From NCBI GenBank assembly GCA_031287505.1, contig JAITSW010000171.1, positions 1-6,359 on the forward strand: a DNA stretch of 6,359 bases. The letters run 5' to 3'. Under the pieces are notes generated by a model. It did not search any database. It was not told where the DNA came from and worked only from the letters and a program-made list of their open reading frames with translations. This document shows, piece by piece, positions 4,044 to 6,359 of this stretch. The position numbers and the translations under genes are program-made. The DNA comes from Propionibacteriaceae bacterium. GTDB taxonomy: Bacteria > Actinomycetota > Actinomycetes > Propionibacteriales > Propionibacteriaceae. The first letter of the stretch is position 1; each line of letters begins with the position of its first letter.

Positions 4044-5942
4044 CTAGGACACCCGCGATAACAAAGCTTTGCGCTTTGCCTCTAAATCAATTAGCGCCCG
4101 GTAAAGCTCGGGATAATCGGCATTTTCTATCGGGTTTGTGCGCTGCAGCTTTGGTTTGAGCGCTTCAATTTGCGCGGAAAGCCGCAATAGCCGAACTTGG
4201 GTGGCATAGGCGTCGACGTATTCGGCGTCCGGCTCCCGCAGGTCTGGCTCGGATGAGAGGTCGGAGACCAGGCGTTCTAAAACCGGGTCGGTATTGTTGC
4301 GCAACACCGCGTGGATCCACTGGGAATCGGCGCGTTCCACGTCTGCGACACCGAAGATGAGGATCACTAAGGCCCGATAGGCCGGGTGGGCAAAATCCTC
4401 GGGTTTGAGACCATTCCAGACCCCGGTAAACAACCTGGGGGAAGTAAGCAGCAGGCGTACGGTGGCCCGCTCAGCCGCCAAATGGCGGTTATTTGGATCT
4501 GGCATGGGGAGGGACGAGACGGGTCGCGACAGAGTCGACCCTAACGGATCGCTTTCCGCCCGGCCGTCGGCAGCGCGAAGTTGCGCGGGTGCCCCCCTGT
4601 CGGGACGCCGATGTGAGCTAGCAGAGCGGACTTCTTTGCGCACTAGATTTGGATCCAGCCCCACCATATTGGCAAGTTCGCGGATATACCCCTCGACCAG
4701 CGAGTTATCGCGAATATGGGTGACCAGCGGGGTTACCGCCCGAATCGCCGCCAACTGAGAATCGAAGCGTTCGAGATCGAAATTTGCCAACCGGTTTTGC
4801 ATAACAAAGCGATAGAGCGGGATACGCCTTCCCACCAACTCCCGCAAGGCGGCATCTCCGCGTTGCAATCGCAGATCGCAGGGGTCGAGCCCGGATGGCT
4901 CAACCGCCACATAGGTCTGTGCCGAAAAAGCCTCGTCCAACTCAAATACTTTCAAGGCGGCGGCCTGCCCAGCGGCGTCCCCGTCAAAGGTGAAGATGAT
5001 TTCACCTGGGCGGATGTCCACAGCTCCGATGAGCCGCTGCAACATGCGCGCGTGCCCCTCGCCGAAGGCAGTGCCGCAGGAGGCGACGGCATTGTCTACC
5101 CCAACCAGATGGCAGGCCATAACGTCTGTGTAGCCTTCAACGACCACCGCCTGGTTCTTCGACGCGATACTACCCCGTGCCAGATCAAGCCCGTAGAGAA
5201 CACTCGATTTCTTGTAGACGACCGTCTCAGAAGTGTTCACGTACTTCCCCGGCATCCGATCATCATCGAATATCTTTCGCGCGCCAAAACCCAACACCGC
5301 GCGTCCGGCATCTCGAATAGGCCAAATTAGCCGACCTTGGAACACATCCCAGCCGTTCTCGCGCACCAGATTGGCCTTGACCAGCTCTCCTTTGGAAAAG
5401 CCGGCGGCTTCCAACTTGTCTAAAAGCGCGCGTCCACCGCGGGGGGCAAAACCGACACCGAATTTCGCGCAAGCCTCGCGGTCGAAACCGCGTTGATCCA
5501 AAAACCGCCGTCCGGCTATGGCATCTGGCGAACGCAGCTGAGATCCGTAAAACTCGGAGGCGACTAGATTTGCCTCTAACACCCGCATCCGCAGCCCCGG
5601 CTCAACCCGCGGCCCTCCGTCGGCATAGCGCAGCACGACTTTCGCCCGATCAGCCAAAAACTCAACAGCCTCGATAAAAGAGACATGGTTGATCTTTTCG
5701 ACAAACGAGATGACGTCCCCACCCTCGCCACAGCCGAAGCAGTAGTAAAAGCCCCGTGCCGGAGTGACTCGAAACGACGGAGTTTTTTCGTCGTGGAAAG
5801 GGCACAGGCCAACAAGGGATCCGCCGCCAATCGGCCGCAAAGTGACATAGGAACCGACGACGTCCGCTATGCGCGAACGCTCGCGCACAGTCTGCAGGTC
5901 TTCGTCTACGATTCTGCCGGGCATGAAGATGAGTTTACGCAC
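4044..5942 (-). CDS. dnaG: DNA primase DnaG
   Basis: This 632-residue protein makes the RNA primers for lagging-strand replication. An N-terminal CHC2 zinc-binding domain carries C47, H50, C68 and C71 (LCPFHDEKTPSF, then YYCFGCGEGGDVISF). The catalytic core follows, with PGKYVN at 231-236 and a TOPRIM fold showing EGYTDVMA (269-276) and FDGDAAG (319-325), whose acidic residues bind metal. A proline- and arginine-rich linker (about 440-486) leads to a C-terminal domain of the kind that contacts the replicative helicase DnaB. Length and domain order are normal. The start is not settled: GTG at 5942 has AGGGGA only a few bases upstream, while an internal ATG at 5924 would give MPGRIVDEDL, closer to the usual primase N-terminus but without a well-spaced ribosome site. 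The gene follows dgt by 27 bp and is probably co-transcribed with it. Confidence 0.97.
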   Translation of the reverse strand: MRKLIFMPGRIVDEDLQTVRERSRIADVVGSYVTLRPIGGGSLVGLCPFHDEKTPSFRVTPARGFYYCFGCGEGGDVISFVEKINHVSFIEAVEFLADRAKVVLRYADGGPRVEPGLRMRVLEANLVASEFYGSQLRSPDAIAGRRFLDQRGFDREACAKFGVGFAPRGGRALLDKLEAAGFSKGELVKANLVRENGWDVFQGRLIWPIRDAGRAVLGFGARKIFDDDRMPGKYVNTSETVVYKKSSVLYGLDLARGSIASKNQAVVVEGYTDVMACHLVGVDNAVASCGTAFGEGHARMLQRLIGAVDIRPGEIIFTFDGDAAGQAAALKVFELDEAFSAQTYVAVEPSGLDPCDLRLQRGDAALRELVGRRIPLYRFVMQNRLANFDLERFDSQLAAIRAVTPLVTHIRDNSLVEGYIRELANMVGLDPNLVRKEVRSASSHRRPDRGAPAQLRAADGRAESDPLGSTLSRPVSSLPMPDPNNRHLAAERATVRLLLTSPRLFTGVWNGLKPEDFAHPAYRALVILIFGVADVERADSQWIHAVLRNNTDPVLERLVSDLSSEPDLREPDAEYVDAYATQVRLLRLSAQIEALKPKLQRTNPIENADYPELYRALIDLEAKRKALLSRVS

Positions 5943-5969
5943 CTTCCCCTATTTGGGACGACCTGACGG

Positions 5970-6359
5970 TTATCCGATGCCCTTGGGCAGCTTCGCCGAA
6001 TCCCAGTCCAACAACGCCATGGCCGTGTTGAACGCGAAGCGATCAGTCATGCCCCCAACGTAGGAAACTGCTGCCCGCAGCGGGTCGGGATCCTCCTGGG
6101 CACCTGGTGGCAGGTCTTCCAAATGGGACGCATAGTGCTCGACGAGGGCGCGCAGCACCGCGATGACGGCATGAGATTGCGCCAACGCCTCTTCGCGGGT
6201 GTAAATACGCTCATAGTTGAAACTCCGCAAGGAGGACAGTGCCGCAGCTCTCGTGGGATCGAGCGAGACAAAACCGTTGCGCACCGTGGATTCGACAACA
6301 CCTCGGATGAACACCGAAAGCTGCTCACGGCGGCTGCGTCCGCAAATCTGCGCTACTTC
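5970..6359 (-). CDS. dgt: Deoxyguanosinetriphosphate triphosphohydrolase, C-terminal part
   Basis: The last 129 codons of a dGTPase are present; the gene begins outside the window and the frame is open to the edge. The enzyme hydrolyses dGTP to deoxyguanosine and tripolyphosphate and helps balance the nucleotide pool. The HD-domain metal ligands lie in the missing N-terminal part. What remains matches the helical C-terminal region: SVFIRGVVESTV, a segment with LRSFNYERIYTREE, and the ending YVGGMTDRFAFNTAMALLDWD, typical of the bacterial dGTPase C-terminus. The GTG that begins FIRGVVES is internal, not a start. The identification also rests on context, since dgt directly before dnaG is a common actinomycete arrangement. 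A dGTPase-like triphosphohydrolase of slightly different specificity cannot be excluded. Confidence 0.88.
   Translation of the reverse strand, partial: EVAQICGRSRREQLSVFIRGVVESTVRNGFVSLDPTRAAALSSLRSFNYERIYTREEALAQSHAVIAVLRALVEHYASHLEDLPPGAQEDPDPLRAAVSYVGGMTDRFAFNTAMALLDWDSAKLPKGIG

Noticed and set aside
4716..5330. Plus-strand open frame of 204 codons inside dnaG
   Set aside because: It lies wholly antisense to the conserved primase core, whose motifs are intact, and its own translation shows no family resemblance.

Overview
The window looks like a chromosomal segment of a moderately GC-rich Gram-positive bacterium, most likely an actinomycete. The clues are a dGTPase gene running directly into dnaG (an order familiar from actinomycetes), a roughly 630-residue primase of normal bacterial architecture, an N-acetylglucosamine-repressor-type ROK regulator, and good Shine-Dalgarno sites. 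The genus cannot be fixed from the sequence alone. All five recognisable genes lie on the minus strand, so transcription runs from high to low coordinates.

Reading along the transcribed strand: (1) the last 129 codons of a dGTP triphosphohydrolase (dgt), then after 27 bp a complete DNA primase (dnaG); (2) a 360-bp non-coding gap with a pair of almost identical 31-bp repeats 72 bp apart and a long inverted repeat; (3) a 427-residue regulator with an N-terminal PocR-type ligand-sensing domain and a C-terminal AraC-type DNA-binding domain; (4) a 220-bp gap with two 28-bp elements 63 bp apart flanking a perfect 7-bp hairpin; (5) a complete group III iron-dependent alcohol dehydrogenase most like the propanol dehydrogenase PduQ; (6) a 486-bp gap with degenerate repeats of 62-63 bp period and a perfect 37-bp tandem duplication; (7) the first 188 codons of a ROK-family transcriptional regulator, cut by the window edge.

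The functional story has two parts. dgt and dnaG are housekeeping genes of nucleotide-pool control and replication priming, probably co-transcribed. The PocR-like regulator and the PduQ-like dehydrogenase form a likely regulator-target pair: PocR controls 1,2-propanediol and cobalamin genes in enterobacteria, and PduQ reduces propionaldehyde to 1-propanol in that pathway. No diol dehydratase or microcompartment genes are visible here, so this would be a detached piece of such a pathway or a related aldehyde/alcohol system.

The most unusual aspect is the non-coding DNA. Each of the three larger gaps carries its own direct-repeat structure, with periods of 37, 62-63, 63 and 72 bp, and the coding regions do not share it. 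One element resembles a type I-E CRISPR repeat in layout, but the evidence favours operators or a lineage-specific intergenic repeat over a working CRISPR array. No rRNA, tRNA, transposase or cas gene was recognised.
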